A DNA stretch of 64,000 nt, taken from the NCBI GenBank assembly GCA_016648135.1, contig JADDOH010011286.1:93478-157477 (forward strand), read 5' to 3'. Below the pieces are notes generated by a model. That model saw nothing but the letters and a program-made list of their open reading frames with translations. It did not search any database and had not been told where the DNA came from. This DNA comes from Agrypnia vestita (taxonomy: Eukaryota > Arthropoda > Insecta > Trichoptera > Phryganeidae). Both the position numbers and the translations under genes were made by a program. Positions 23,597-36,094 of this stretch are shown here, one piece after another (positions within the stretch are counted from its first letter, which is position 1; the number at the start of each line of letters is the position of its first letter).

Positions 23597-23785
23597 ATTG
23601 ATAGAGTAGCTTGTTAGTCTTGTGCTTAGGACTCTCGCCTCGTGATCCAAAGGTCGCAGGTTCGAATCTCACTCCAGACCAGCAAGTTACTCCTATTTTC
23701 ATAGCACAAGCTTTTTTAGCTTAGTTTGAAAATAGTAAGAATATTGATGTGACACGTATTCCGTGTATCTCTATTTTAAAAAACA
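23597..23785 (+). mobile_element. tRNA-derived SINE, most complete copy
   Basis: A tRNA-like head with an A-box-like TAGCTTGTTAGTCTTGTGC and B box GGTTCGAATCTC is followed by ACTCCAGACCAGCAAGTTAC. The body then has GCACAAGC...TTTAGCTTAG, AATATTGATGTGACACG and ATTCCGTG..TCTCTATTTTA. The same order occurs at 41385 (plus) and as a head-only copy at 29226 (minus). Tail-only copies occur at 22425, 46240 and 61868. Transcription would be by RNA polymerase III. Confidence 0.75.
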
Positions 23786-23984
23786 AATCTTAGTCCCGCA
23801 CAAACAACTGTTTTTTTTACGTAAAAAGATAAATTAAAATATCATTTTTTTCGATTTCAGTTTTTTTTTTCATACTGGCTCTAAATGTTTTGTTAGTATT
23901 TATTTGACCTTTTACTTAATTTTGTACATATTATTTTAATTTTTTAATAAAATTATATAAATCTATATAACATAAGTTTTAATG

Positions 23985-24130
23985 AGGACAAAAGGGTACA
24001 AAAAATTACAACGAATTAGTCAATAATGTATTCTCCTTTATTATTTAAACTTCTTTCCAATGCTCTACAAGTTTTTCGATGCGATAAAACAATCTGGTCT
24101 TGAATGAGTTGTCGAAAGTGCTCACTTTTG
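23985..24130 (-). pseudogene. Probable mariner transposase C-terminal scrap
   Basis: The minus strand reads IEKLVEHWKEV then a stop, and IIKENTLLTNS. This is close in layout to the mariner tail LPERW.KV....G.Y. There are no catalytic residues. It lies between a SINE and unassigned AT-rich DNA. Confidence 0.45.
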
Positions 24131-24502
24131 TCTACTTAACATCCCATTTCTAAGACCCGTAATTAAATAAATAATAAATGTTACGCAAACAATATTTTTT
24201 AGAGTAAAAAATTTACTTTCGAATGAAGTAACGTTTTGTTTTACTTTTGGCGCGCATTTTCAAATTTAAAAAAAAAAAAACGCACACTACTTGTGTTAAC
24301 ACCTAATAGATGTTGAAATTATTATATATTGCCTGACTCGCTTGAATAATCTGCGTTGAGATAGGAAAAGTTTACAAAGAAGGTATCAGGTAGATATATG
24401 CGCGCAAGTATAAGTAAGTGTTATCCTCAATTCTAAGCATTCACCCACTTTATAGAAGTAATGTTGCCATCCGACTTGCCTCTTCCTTCAATTGAGACTG
24501 GT

Positions 24503-24850
24503 TTATCTGAGTGTAACAATATCTAGTGTACCCAACTCTCCAATCAAAGTCTTAGTCAAAGATTTAATGATTTCAGGATATCTTGGCCGTTCTGTCTGAC
24601 ATTGTTGATCTGTTAAATACCGTCTGAAAGATCTTTGACCATAAGACGTGTGTTCTCGGGATTTAAAGACTTTGTTTTTGCGTGTAATTGTACTTTGGGT
24701 CTGTATGAAGTACGTAAGTTTATTAAAGATAAAAGATAAGCATGGTCTAAGCATACTCGTATATGTATTATATATCTATCTAACATCAAGTCACAAAATT
24801 TTTTATATACCTCAGCTGTAGTTGGGGTTTTAACGATCACTTTCATGATT
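24503..24850 (-). pseudogene. Unidentified minus-strand coding-like segment
   Basis: Two overlapping minus-strand frames, one starting MKVIVKTPTTAEVYKKFCDL and continuing SLINLRTSYRPKVQLHAKT, and a second carrying SLTKTLIGELGTLDIVTLR. Joining them would need a frame change. Composition is protein-like and could be a decayed retroelement gag/ORF1, but I recognise no domain. Confidence 0.25.
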
Positions 24851-26123
24851 TAGTCGCTCCTCCGTATACAATTATACCGTGTTCAATGGGAGATATGTCT
24901 TATGTTTCTAAAAAAGTATTTTTTTAAAGTGAATTATGTATGATTACTTAATTAATTAATTATTATTAAGATATTAACCGCGTTTACTTCTAATTATAGT
25001 TTATTTTAATGTGATTTAACGGATTTCTAAGGAAATTGTCAATTTTTTTCCATGGGACATAAATCTATAAAAATAATTTTTAAAATCAAACATAACGAGA
25101 ACTGTTTATAAACAATCCTATCACTCGTACATTTTTGAATGCTCTTGCAAGCATTTTTAATTCCAAATTCATTTTCAATTCTCCATTTTTTCTTTATAAC
25201 TCGTCTTTTTTCGCAATTTCCGTTCCCATGTATAGTATCATGAAAAAATATTTATGTTTTATCTTGGATAGTTTAGTAGCGTTTTTATTTTATTAAAATT
25301 ATATGAAAAGGTGTAAAAGGCTTGATCTATTACTGTGCATTTGTAGAGTATTTTTTATATGTACATGTATACATTTTTAGCTCTTTATAGTTACTGGTTT
25401 TGGTGTTTTTCGCAAGAGGAGCCAATTTTATTTATTACACTCCACGTTTCCAGAGTGTTCCTAAAAATATATAAAAAAAAATTGTAGGCCATGTTTTGGT
25501 CATCAATCACATTAATCATTAGTCTATGAAACTTATCTTTGGATATAATCCAAATATCCCGAATTGTTACTTTCAATTCAGAGCGCATTGACAGAAGGCA
25601 AGACAAATCGCTCAGCCCGCCAGAGAGTACAATTTTTAGATTTTCTAATTTCCGATCACACTGTAGCGCGACGCGCGCTGGCTCTGTTCGCCTCGTGTCC
25701 CCTGAAGTGAAATATTACTATTATCATTGAGACTTGTTTCGATGATTCGCAAACCAAACCACATATTTATTTGTGAAAATAGTAATCGCTTTTATCACGA
25801 GATGGCTCGTGGTGGAGATATAAATACATAAAAATTCTTTAAAATATTTTTTTTTGAATTTTTTAAAATTATGTAATGTTTTTAATGGTTTTGTTTTTAG
25901 AATAAATTAAGGCACACAGCTACATCAATGTACAACTTCATGAAATATTAATTGGAAACTTATCCGAGCGAAATATTTTTTTTTGAAGAAAATTAGATTA
26001 AAATGTCTGTTATTATAAAATAAAATTTCATTTATGTTACCTGCTGAGATTGCCCCTTACGCTCCGAATTTTCAAATATAAATATTTTCGCTTCTTTTTA
26101 CCATCAAATTATTAAATTCTTTG

Positions 26124-26230
26124 CTATTTTAATCTGTAGTCTTCGAGTTGCCAATCCTGATATCGTCCGTCTTTATGATATTCGAACAATGTGTTATATC
26201 GACTATCTTTCATTTCAGCTTTGAAAGTGC
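26124..26230 (-). other. Short coding-like minus segment
   Basis: The minus frame reads MKDSRYNTLFEYHKDGRYQD then WQLEDYRLK and a stop. Residue choice is protein-like, but the ORF is only about 30 codons, with an in-frame stop just upstream and no clear splice acceptor. It may be a fragment of an exon or a transposon. Confidence 0.2.
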
Positions 26231-27764
26231 GCTATAAAGGGCTTTACCCTGTCAACTATCTGCAGGATTAAAATTTTTCATGGATGTGTTATTATTATTT
26301 GAAGTGTCGATAGATTTTAAAATATCATGTCGGTGATCAACGTGGTCGTGAAACCGAGTATCGCTAGTTGGAACTAAAATAATTTATTTTAATAAATTTC
26401 AATAGATTTAAAATATTCACTTACAAAAATGTATTTATTTCAAATAATTTTACTATTTTTAATAGGTGAGAATATATGAAATTTAATCTTTTTGTTATTT
26501 TCGAAGTTAATCCCATTAAGACATTAAACATGAAAATGTAAATTTTGAACATATCGTTAAAGGACTAAATAAAAAGGCGTTTAAAAAATATGTATAATAT
26601 TTATAGAGGATAACACTTATTACCGTTGTAAAACAGTTAACACATTATATTACAGTTGAAAAAAATATTACAGTTGAAAGAAGTATTTAAAATGAATAGA
26701 AATAAAATAAAACAATTATTTATTTATACTTTCCCTACTAACTACTAATGTAACTATTAAGTAACCCTACAAATTATTTTTTGGTTAATTAGTATGAGTA
26801 ACAAATAGAACTCAACCAACTTGCAAGATTTGACAAAGACATCATAAATAATTTAGCTTGAAAAATATCAATCTTATCGAAATAGGTATATCCAAACATA
26901 AAAAAACCTCAAAGTAATAAGGTAGGTGTACCCTGACAAGGTATGTCATCTTTTTCAAAACGCGATTTATTTCGTCTGTTATGTGGGTAATGAAAATTTT
27001 GTTTGGGTAGCGGGTGGGTATGTAGGTAATTTATTACAATCTTAACCATAGCTATTTAGATTTGGTCACTATACATATTTAACCCAATAATAAGCATCGT
27101 TTCGATTAGGGTGTTATATGCGTAAGATCTACAGGATAACGGAATGGTCATTCTTGAACAGGAATTTGTTTATTTTATTTTTTACCCCATATATGCACCT
27201 AATTAATTTAATGATTGCGATCCGGTCATTGTATTTGTTCTATTTTTTTATTGTAATTTATTGGCAGTAATCTTCTAATCCGTCAAATATTTAGCATAAA
27301 TTCAAGAGATTCGGTTAATTCATTCATCATTTCTTGTAGGTCGATTAATTTATATTAGTGTTATTCAGTTTTAATTTTTATATTAATATTTTTAATTAAC
27401 GCACAAAGGTCTAATTAATCTCCTTATCTCTTTATGTCATTACTCAAGGATAAGGTGACAATATAGGGAAGAGCTTATTTCATAAGGGCGGGTGAGGTAT
27501 GTAGGTATATTTCGTTTCTAATTGGTCCACTTTGATGTCGCGATATTAATTTGGTAACTTTGATGGTAATTCAATTAGTGAAGTTATATTTCGCGTAAAC
27601 ACGCTCTTAACGATCCTGCACAACCTTATCAAGGAAAGATAGTTATTTTAGGTGTTAACTTTGTTTTATTTTAACTATTTTCATTTTATTTTGGATATTG
27701 TTTCTACCTCGCCCAGTGGATTGTATTTTTTAATCGCCCATCGACAACTCTCCCTTATTCCAGA

Positions 27765-27900
27765 TGAAGTATTCAAAACTACCCCTTGGGGGCTGGTCGG
27801 ATGATTGATCACCCTGTTGTATGTGTGACGATCGAATTTACGGTCGGCGCTTCGGTTATCGCCGGCAATAGTGAATGACGGTCGGTTACCGAACAGAAAA
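27765..27900. other. Unique GC-richer island
   Basis: Contains CCCCTTGGGGGC and a nearby GGTCGGCGCTTCGGTTATCG. No ORF and no copies elsewhere in the window. Confidence 0.25.
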
Positions 27901-28239
27901 CATTAAACATTAGCGGTATTCATAAATCTTTAAAGTTTTTTTCAACATTTTTTTTGTATGGAATTATTTTAAAGCTTATGCGATAGTTTTATGTGTGGCC
28001 TTTGAAATATATAACACAGTGGACATGTGGACAGTGGACATTTTAAAAATTTATTTATTAAGCAATCTTAACAGTTCTAATCGTTATAATGCTAAAACAT
28101 AGTGTATATTACACAAACCAATTAAAAGTATTCACAGATGTTTTATGCGTGGTTAATAAAGCACAGAGTTGGATTGGATAGTATTTTTACGTTAATTTAT
28201 TGTAGGTAACAGAGGATATTAAAAGTGAACTAATGGCAA

Positions 28240-28690
28240 CAAAATATGAAAAAAATATAGGAATAGGTAAGGATGGGGGAAATGGGGGAGGAGATTGAAG
28301 TCAGGGTAATTGTTGAAGAAGAGAAAAGATGCAATGAGAGATTGGCCAAAATCGAGATAGTGACGATGATTTGATTGTTGCTTGAGAAGGGCTAAAAAGT
28401 TGAGTGGTGCTTGTGAGTGTTGGAGCGAGGGAGGTGGAGGCTAAAATGAAGAACACACAATCCATAGGTTTCTTTTCAGCGCGGTAAGACCAATATTGTT
28501 GCGATCGTCATTGAATGCCTTGCGTATGGTATTTTGAGTATAGGATGTTCTATTTGTAGGATGTTCTGTCGAACCCGCAGCGTTCGTCTGCAAGGAGCTT
28601 GAAAGGAGATTAGGCCCAGTTGACTAGGATAGTTGAGATATCTTTGCAGTAGTTAAATAAGATAATTATATCAGGACGTGCTCTTAGATG
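28240..28690 (-). pseudogene. LINE ORF2 C-terminal relic
   Basis: The minus strand encodes LGLISFQAPCRRTLRVRQNI then EHPILKIPYARHS, matching the layout of the last part of jockey-like ORF2 (…I.F..P.R..R....F....  RT....SP). It is broken by stops and frame changes. It is distinct in sequence from the copies at 20.1 and 35.6 kb. Confidence 0.55.
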
Positions 28691-29225
28691 ATCCACGTTT
28701 ATTTCATGTTGTGAACACAACTCTGGGGTTGTTGTTAATTGTACAGTAATTATACTGGGAGACCTTAATCGATTCCCGGAGTAGTTATTTTACGTATAGT
28801 TAATTTAACGGTATAGTTAATTTTCCCAAGAATATTCTGTCAATGAATAATTTCGTCGAGGACATAATATATCAATGTGATTTTCTCAAGCTTGGGTGTT
28901 TTTGTGACGTGTTTCGCTTCAGTAATTGAGCCTCACGGCTTGTTGCAGCGTTAAAAATTAAAATAACGTTACGTAATACACTTTTTACGATTGAGAAACT
29001 GGAACCACTGCAGAAAACAAAATTAAAATATAATGTTAGTTGATTGAAAAGTTATGCAACATATAAAATAACTGCACATATCTCAAGAGCGTGGGTTCCA
29101 AGATCCAACGTCAATGAATTCTATCACACGCACGCAACCTGCGTAAGCGAGTATTGCGATATTGTAAGCATAGATTTAGGTTTATGCGACTGTTAACTAC
29201 GTAAAATTTCATAATTCAGTGTGTG

Positions 29226-29330
29226 TAGAAGTAGGACTAACTTGCTGGTCTGGAGTAAGATTCGAATCCGCGACCTTTGGATCACGAGGCGAGAGTCCTA
29301 ACCACAAGACCAACAAGCTACTCAATCAGT
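29226..29330 (-). mobile_element. SINE head, minus strand
   Basis: The reverse complement carries CTTGTGGTTAGGACTCTCGC, a B box GATTCGAATCTTAC, and CCAGACCAGCAAGTTAGTCC. It matches the head of the SINE at 23597; the 3' body is missing. Confidence 0.7.
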
Positions 29331-29699
29331 GGGAAATCATTGTAGATTGATTTCCCAATTCACCTTTTTGTTCTGGCTAATTAATACATAACTAATAATT
29401 AATAGTTAGGTATTTAATGTAAGGTTGAAATTCAGAAATAAAAAGTCCGTCGGTGTTGGCGGGTTACAGCTAGGGAATGTAATCCCGAGCCGGGATTGCC
29501 CTTTCGGGAACCCTCGAGATTAGAATTTCCATGAAAGAATCCCTACGGATCGGGATCCCGAATAATTTTGTGTTTTTTTGTTTGTTTTCGTTAGTTACAT
29601 ATAATATATTACTTTAGTTATAATATATTACTCTCAAATTTAAATTTTGAACATCCTTTACAAAAAATAAATCTAAGTACAATAAATTAGTAAATCTAA

Positions 29700-29860
29700 A
29701 TATAATAATTTCGTTATCTGTCTATCTGTTCGTAAAAGTTACTTGCTGGAATTACGCTGGAATTACAACTTTAGAGCATGACACGCAATCAGCGCACAAC
29801 ACGAGATTGCTCAGGCAACACGCAAGGGTCGCCCACCAAATTACACTGTCTTCACATTTT
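29700..29860 (-). repeat. CTAGCCGC-family repeat, copy 2
   Basis: The reverse complement has GTAATTTGGTGGGCGACCC, GCGCTGATTGCGTG and GTAATTCCAGCAAGTAACTT with CAGATAACGAAATTA. These are the landmarks of the copies at 10515 and 42005, in the same order. Confidence 0.5.
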
Positions 29861-30559
29861 TATATTATTATATTTAGTGTTAGGTTTAAAATAATAAGTC
29901 AATTTAAAAAACAAATGATTTTCATGAATTTTCAGCTTCAAAATCCTGCAATTATTATACAATTAGCTTATAATTGGTTGTAACCTTACGTTATTTACGA
30001 CAATTTGATCTACTATCTAAAAGATGTAAATGCCCCCCACCAAATACCATAATAATTGTTTCTTATTTTTCCAAGTCTTGAAAATTTTGTGTGATTTATA
30101 GTGACGATAAGAAGTACTGAGACATAAGGATATATGAAACAAATGTGTACAAGAATAAAAATCTTTGGGTAAACGGGCAGTAAAATAAGCCTTATATAAA
30201 TCCAATATTCCCTTTGTCCATTAAATATAATTTGCGATATACAGGAGTTCCAAAACTCCTTGTCATCTCTTGACTTAAGTGAAATTCATAAAAGTTCCAG
30301 TATCTCGAAAATTAAAATTTTTTCATTAAGGTAATATTTTGATATTCTGGTCTATCATGAATTGACCTATCAGCCCTTTGAAGGATGACGTTGACTTTTT
30401 GGTAATCTGCTTAGAAGCGATTGAAAAAAACGCACAAATGAAAATTTAATATCTGTGAATTGAATCGTTCAATGCAAAATACATGTAGATATTAAAACAA
30501 ATTAATTCTGTTTTGATATACGACGCTTCAAATATGAACCTCAAACGATAAAAAACAGA

Positions 30560-30850
30560 AACCTCTTTATCATCACGTCACCGCTTTGATACATTCGCGT
30601 TTCCCTTTTTACGTTGCGCCATCCCTATTCGCTGGAGGTGTTGTAAGTGAATAAAAACCATGATATATTGGGCAGGCCCGCGTTAGCAGCCCTGACAGCG
30701 CGCGACGGCAGCCATTTGTGGTATTTCCACCCCCTCCCGACGAGTTGAAAACTTTTCCCCGGTGCGAACGCAAAAAATAGTAAACTTTCCGCATTTTCCT
30801 GCCATTCACGCGTGCCTCGAGATAGGGAGACACTTGGATGACCAGCGCTG
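30560..30850. other. GC-rich island
   Basis: GC-rich patch with CCCGCGTTAGCAGCCCTGAC and CAGCGCGCGACGGCAGCC, then CACCCCCTCCCGACG. Minus ORFs of 74-98 codons are incidental. Candidate regulatory island. Confidence 0.35.
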
Positions 30851-31517
30851 ATCAACATTTTAGTGGATATTTTTTTTTTTACATAAGCCGCGTATCGGAT
30901 AATAATATTTTTAATGTTCATAGCTTCTAGTTGGCAAAATTATTAATTTCTAAAAATCTTACAAATTTTGTTTAAACCACATTTATTATTTTTAATTTCG
31001 TTGGAACGATAGAGAATGTAGGTACAATGCGTGAGTGCCTTTGTTCGTCCATCCTGGCAAAGATACAGTGGTACCTAAATCGGTCGAAGTTAAAAATTAT
31101 CAAGGTGTTTTATAGAAAGTTTGTTTTGTGAAATTAATTTTACGTGCTAAAATATAAAAAAAATATTTTTACGTTCTCAAGGGACAAACGAATATCAAAC
31201 GAATTTTCCTCTTAGCCATTTACTTAAAATTCCCACCCAGCACCGAATTTCACCAATCTATTCTTTAACAAAATAAATTCACTCGAAAATCTTCGCAAAA
31301 CACATTATAATTATATTACTACTTTTTAGTGCTTTATCGTTGTGACAAAAACTTAGTCGTGATTCCGTAAATGAATTGTAGATCTGTATAAATAAGTTAA
31401 TAATATTTTAACCATGGCATTTACTCTGTGGTGCAACATTGTAATTTAAAATAGGTTTTTTACCTTTTTGGTTTAAAAAACAATGATTGTTAAGAGATTT
31501 ATTTTGTAGAGGTAATT

Positions 31518-31811
31518 ATACGGAAGGGGATTCACTTTTCATTATGACATCGGGTGATGTTACTTCTAGTGACCGATGTCCTGATGATTCACTAGCACTC
31601 GTTTTGTGTCGTGTGTGTGCCGCGTATGTGGTATGTGTGAGTTGTATGCAGCAGACGTAAGGGGATACGGAAGGGGATTCACTTTTCATTATGACATCGG
31701 GTGATGTTACTTCTAGTGACCGATGTCCTGATGATTCACTAGCACTCTTTTTGTGTCGTGTGTGTGCGGCGTTTGTAGTATGTGTGAGTTGTATGCAACG
31801 GACGTAGGATA
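31518..31811 (+). repeat. Tandem duplication, 147-bp unit x 2
   Basis: Units start ATACGGAAGGGGATTCACTT at 31518 and 31665. Each holds a GACATCGG...CCGATGTC inverted repeat and then TCCTGATGATTCACTAGCAC. The two differ at a few positions only, so the duplication is recent compared with other repeats here. Confidence 0.8.
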
Positions 31812-31886
31812 GGAATGAGCCGATCTACAGATAGTTGCGTACAGGAATATCTTTTGCGTTTGCTACGGCGGCCGACGACAGTGCTA

Positions 31887-31992
31887 GGTAACTGTGATGA
31901 CCAAGACCGGGTTAGCCGCATCGAGCCCTGATTGGCGGGCACTAGTCAAATGCGTGCGGCTAGACTCGCGACGGTTCTTGACCGTCACAAAT
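31887..31992. repeat. Imperfect inverted repeat (about 105 bp)
   Basis: TGTGATGACCAAGACCGG and TTAGCCGCAT on the left are mirrored by ATGCGTGCGGCTAG and CGGTTCTTGACCGTCACA on the right. It could be a small MITE. It lies 75 bp after the 147-bp tandem pair and may belong to the same element. Confidence 0.5.
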
Positions 31993-33304
31993 TTAAAGGA
32001 GCTATTCCTTGTTTCTATATTCTTTCAAGTGGTTTTTCAGTTGGTTCTACTTAACATACAAACAACTGTCATACAAATCAATAGAACGATGTTTTATCTT
32101 TGATCTTATGTACCTGATCTATTCTGAAATTATTAATATTGCTGTTTTGGCAATTGTTACCTCAACTCTCAAAAATAGACGAGACGTAGATTTACAACAG
32201 TCTGCGTTATTCTTAAAATAGCAATTATGTGTAATGGTGGTTGTGATTCCAACATTCGAAAATAGACGGTGCATATTTATTTATGCCCGTAACATAAATA
32301 ATTTACATTCACGACTTTTGCATTTTTAGATGAGACCTTTGAATTGTACGTCTAATTACTGTGACATGTTGAGTGAGAGAAATGTGGAGTACAGGAGATT
32401 TGTACACTCGTTAAAAATCCATGGCGGTAAGCAGAAAATTTTCATTTTGCTTTCAATTTATCCCTCCTTTCTGTTGAACGTAACCCGCGTTCCCATCGGG
32501 GATTTCTCGTCCCACCGATTTAAAATCCCCGTTTTTATCCTACAATAGGCCTAAAGATGCATGAGTTATATATAGTCAAAGTGTAATCTTTGTTACGTCA
32601 TCCGTAGGTGGGCATGAGGTAGGTAAACGAATATTAATGTAAAATAAACCTTTTTGGGTATACTTCGGCTACGCGAATGGGGCCAGGATATCGGTAATTG
32701 ATTTTGAAGGAAGATTTTATTTAAATATCGTTTAGAATTTAAGATTTGTGTGCTTTCGGGGACCCTAGCGTCAATATGCATACTATAAAATTAAAATACA
32801 GAACTAGTTTTGTTTCTAGGATAACATTGTAGATCGCACATTTTGAGAAATCGTTAAATAAGGCTAACATTAAAAGGGAAATTGTACTTGGTTGATAAAA
32901 TGCTCTGAGCGTGTAATACGTGTTCACTATGCAACCGGGCTCGAACTTCTCTGTTACGAACGCTGCGCGTCGTCCCCTGCCGCGTGTTTTGATATTTTCG
33001 TCCTTGGAATCTACGCGCCTTGCATCGCAGTAATTATATTTCACATACTTTGTACTTTTTTGTTGTTTTCGTAAAACTTGACATCTTTGTCCTTATCTTA
33101 ACTTTTTATTGGTTATTCCACATGTGTTTTTGTACGATTCGTTGGCCATTTAAGGAACTATTGTATAATTGAATGTAAGAGTTTGAACTGTTTCATTAAT
33201 TTAAATAATATAATTTTAAATACTTTTTCAAAATAAAAGCAGTTTGAAGAAATATGTAATAGCAATACGAAATACGAACAATTGACTTATTATTGCTATA
33301 TATT

Positions 33305-33683
33305 ATACAGGGTGTGACGTAGATTTCTAGGAGTCTTCTTCATTCAATTTTGAATATAAAATATTATTTATGTAGTCTAAGGTGGTTTATTCTAGTTTTG
33401 GGTGAAAGTATGCATTTTCTTATCCTTCTATGAAATTTTGGAGTATTATGAAAGTACTTGTATCAAGGCAAATAATTTTTTAAATATTTAATATAAATTA
33501 CTTTCTTGATGGTTTAACGTTTAACAAAATATAAATCAGAAATATGGAAAAAATGTATTCTTTGATGTCGCTTATCTCCTTAACTGTTAACTTTTCACCC
33601 AAAGTGTATATAATATTTTCTATTCAAAATTGAATGAAGAAGACTCCCCGAAGTTTTTACTACTGGCTACGAGACACTCTGTA
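33305..33683. mobile_element. Palindromic element, ACAGGGTGT-end family, copy e
   Basis: Starts TACAGGGTGTGACG and ends ACACTCTGTATA. The arms share GAGTCTTCTTCATTCAATTT and its complement AAATTGAATGAAGAAGACTC. The internal TTTGATGTCGCTTATCTCC links it to the other copies. Confidence 0.7.
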
Positions 33684-33930
33684 TACGAAAAATCACGAGT
33701 GCATAATTACAATGTTATTAAAAATTATTAAACTACGTGCTAAATTCAGTAATTGTGGTTTTTATTGATTAAATAGTATGGCTGTATTCGACATATTCCC
33801 TGCTATTCTCAGGATAACGTTATAATATCTTTAGACAAAATTAACTGGACATACTTATGTATGCGTAAAGTTTCTATGACAATTATCAAGATATCTGTCA
33901 AACGTCATTATGTCAAAATTGACTTAGTAA

Positions 33931-34118
33931 TATAGGTCTTTTCACATAAGCTTGCAACTGAGTTAGAGTGGGTGCAGTGCATAATACGCGCATTGCTTCG
34001 TTGTGCGCCCCTTTCGTATCCGTAAACTTAACAAACGAAACAATTCGAAACGAAATAGCGCATATTACGCACTGTACCAACACTAACTCAGTTGCGAGCT
34101 TATATGAAAAGACCTATA
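33931..34118. mobile_element. 188-bp MITE with long TIRs and TA target
   Basis: TATAGGTCTTTTCACATAAG on the left and CTTATATGAAAAGACCTATA on the right. Complementarity runs about 55 bp inward through GCAACTGAGTTAG and GTGCAGTGC. The flanking TA repeats fit a TA target duplication, as in Tc1/mariner-type MITEs. Confidence 0.75.
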
Positions 34119-34204
34119 TAATGTTATATAATAGAGGTCAAGACGCGATTGTTAAGATAACGCAACCAATGAAAATAGACAAGGCTATGTGGAAGTGCAT
34201 ACCT

Positions 34205-34870
34205 TTTTTAAAAAATTTAATTTATTAAAATATGGTACATAATATAAATCTTACATGTTTTTACATATTAAATTCACTTTTTTTTAGACTTTGTAATGTA
34301 GACATCATCAGTGAAGAGAAGCTCTTGAGTCCGATAAGGGAGTTTCAATTTTTATATTGTATGTAGGCATGTAATATGTGAATCATTTAATAGTACGGAT
34401 AGTAATAGAAGATAATTAGATAATGAAAAATATTTAAGCATTTTGAAAAAAGCTTTAAATTTAAACGATTTATGAATTTATGTTGGATTTTAAGAAGGTT
34501 GTAATTTGTTCTGAAAGGGTATTGATGCGGCGTATCTCGATAGGAAGTTTATTATAGTAGATGATGATGAGGTCTACATGACTACTAAGTATTTAAAAAA
34601 AATGTTTAATCTGATATGTTATATATAAGAACTATATTTGTACCATAAATTAAATAAATAAAAAAAAAAAAAGATGATGGCTCTATAAATATAGTGGTTC
34701 AGCATTTGGGTTGTTTTATATTTAGGCATTATGATTTGGTTTCCATTTCTCATAAGTGTAAAGTATTCCTGGTTCTCTGTAAGATTTTTTCTTGAAACTT
34801 GCTTGAAAATATCATCCACGTTTGGTACTGGAAACAATTTGAAAACTTTTTTTATTGAAAGATGGGTTTT
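34205..34870 (-). pseudogene. LINE ORF end and 3' UTR, interrupted by a second LINE
   Basis: Minus-strand copy of the element at 37180-38108. From 34870 down it reads FPVPNVDDIFKQVSRKNLTE and MRNGNQIIMPKYKTTQMLNH, then (after the insertion) the region matching the last ORF part and the 3' UTR (complement of TCAGTGAAGAGAAGCTCTTG near 34310), ending about 34205. It is split at 34567-34672 by an opposite-strand copy of the same family. Confidence 0.8.
34567..34672 (+). mobile_element. 5'-truncated LINE insertion with poly(A) and 7-bp TSD
   Basis: A 106-bp fragment of the 3' UTR in + orientation: ATGAGGTCTACATGACTACT, then TTAAATAAATAAA and a run of A. It is flanked by GATGATG at 34560-34566 and at 34673-34679. 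This is the signature of target-primed reverse transcription. It matches 38010-38108. Confidence 0.85.
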
Positions 34871-35589
34871 TTCAGTATTACTTTAATAATGATCCTTTGT
34901 GATATTTTGACTGAGTTTAGATTTATTTATAAAAAATAAAGCACCGGCAAGGTGTGTGAAATATAAATTTCTGCACAGACGTAAAACCTTATTTATAAAA
35001 TACAGTCCTTTACAAAACCCACATTAAAACCGACCTTTTCGCACTGATACTGTTTGTCCCTGCGAAGTTTTAATGCGAGTGTTATGTAGTTACATGTGTA
35101 CGTGTCTGTGGGCAATTGACGTGTCTCGTTTGTATTACTTTATTATCCGTGGGAGGATGAGACGGCACAAAGTTGTCAGTTTTTTTGCCAATTTATTCCG
35201 CGTTGGACTGGATTTACCTAAACTAAAGTTTTATAGCCTTTTATACGTGGCATGGAAATTGAATTACTCCACTGTTTGGAAACTGGAACGACACTGCGGA
35301 AATGGAGAACACTGATGGTCTAAAAAATTTTTTTTCATCGACTTTTTAGGTCTTAGTATGTGTCTTTATTCATATAAAGAAGTTTAATCCTTTGTAACAT
35401 ATTTTTTTGTTAGAAATGTTGTTTTTTTTATTTTGAACATTTCTAAAAAGTGTTTTTAATTATTAATTTATTCAAATCCCACATACCTATTTATTTTTTG
35501 TTTTTGTTCATGTCTATACTTCGATTCAAATTTTTTAGTATTCATTGCGTTCATATTATATAAATGATGAACGCACGTACGCCATGACT

Positions 35590-36094
35590 TTTACATAATG
35601 TGAAATATAAAGTGTTCAAGGAGCACAGCTACCCATGTACGTAAGCTGGAAATTAAAAAAATAATATTATCAACATTATAAATGCAATTAGTAATAATCA
35701 CTTAAGAAAATAAAAATTAATGAATATTAGTAAGATAAATAAAATAAATAATAGATTAAGTATGTAGGCAAACTATAAAATAGGAACTATGTAGATTTGT
35801 CTTTTGTATGTGTATAGCAGGCGCGTGCAGTGGGAACAAGAAGCATGACTTTTATTTAACCGTATATTTGGGAAAAAAATTTAAATTAAATATTTATCTG
35901 GCAGAATATTATGAAATATTAAAATCTGGATAATATGTTAATTATTGTGGTTGGAATATTACGAGATATACATCTCTTGTTTCGGTTTCACTTCAAAATA
36001 CATGCTTAGGATAAAGTCATGCTTCTTGTTCCCACTGCACGCCCCTGGTGTATAGTGTCCGATATATCAACAGAGTTGTATTGATTGCCTAATT
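35590..36094 (-). pseudogene. LINE 3' end relic, copy 2 (interrupted by a hAT MITE)
   Basis: GTGAAATATAAAGTGTTCAA, then AATATTAGTAAGATAAATA and GGCAAACTATAAAATAGGAAC, and after the insertion GTTGTATTGATTGCCTAATT, follow the copy at 20105-20385 in the same order. The reading frame is lost. Confidence 0.65.
35818..36047. mobile_element. Complete 230-bp hAT-like MITE
   Basis: TIRs CAGGCGCGTGCAGTGGGAAC (left) and, read inward from the right, CAGGGGCGTGCAGTGGGAAC; they continue to about 35 bp with one mismatch. An exact 8-bp target duplication GTGTATAG lies at 35810-35817 and 36048-36055. The 8-bp duplication with CAG-starting TIRs is typical of the hAT superfamily. No ORF, so a transposase would have to act in trans. 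It sits inside a LINE relic, which dates it as younger than that LINE. Confidence 0.88.

Noticed and set aside
33968..34228. 86-codon plus ORF
   Set aside because: Runs through the inverted arms of a MITE and into LINE sequence.
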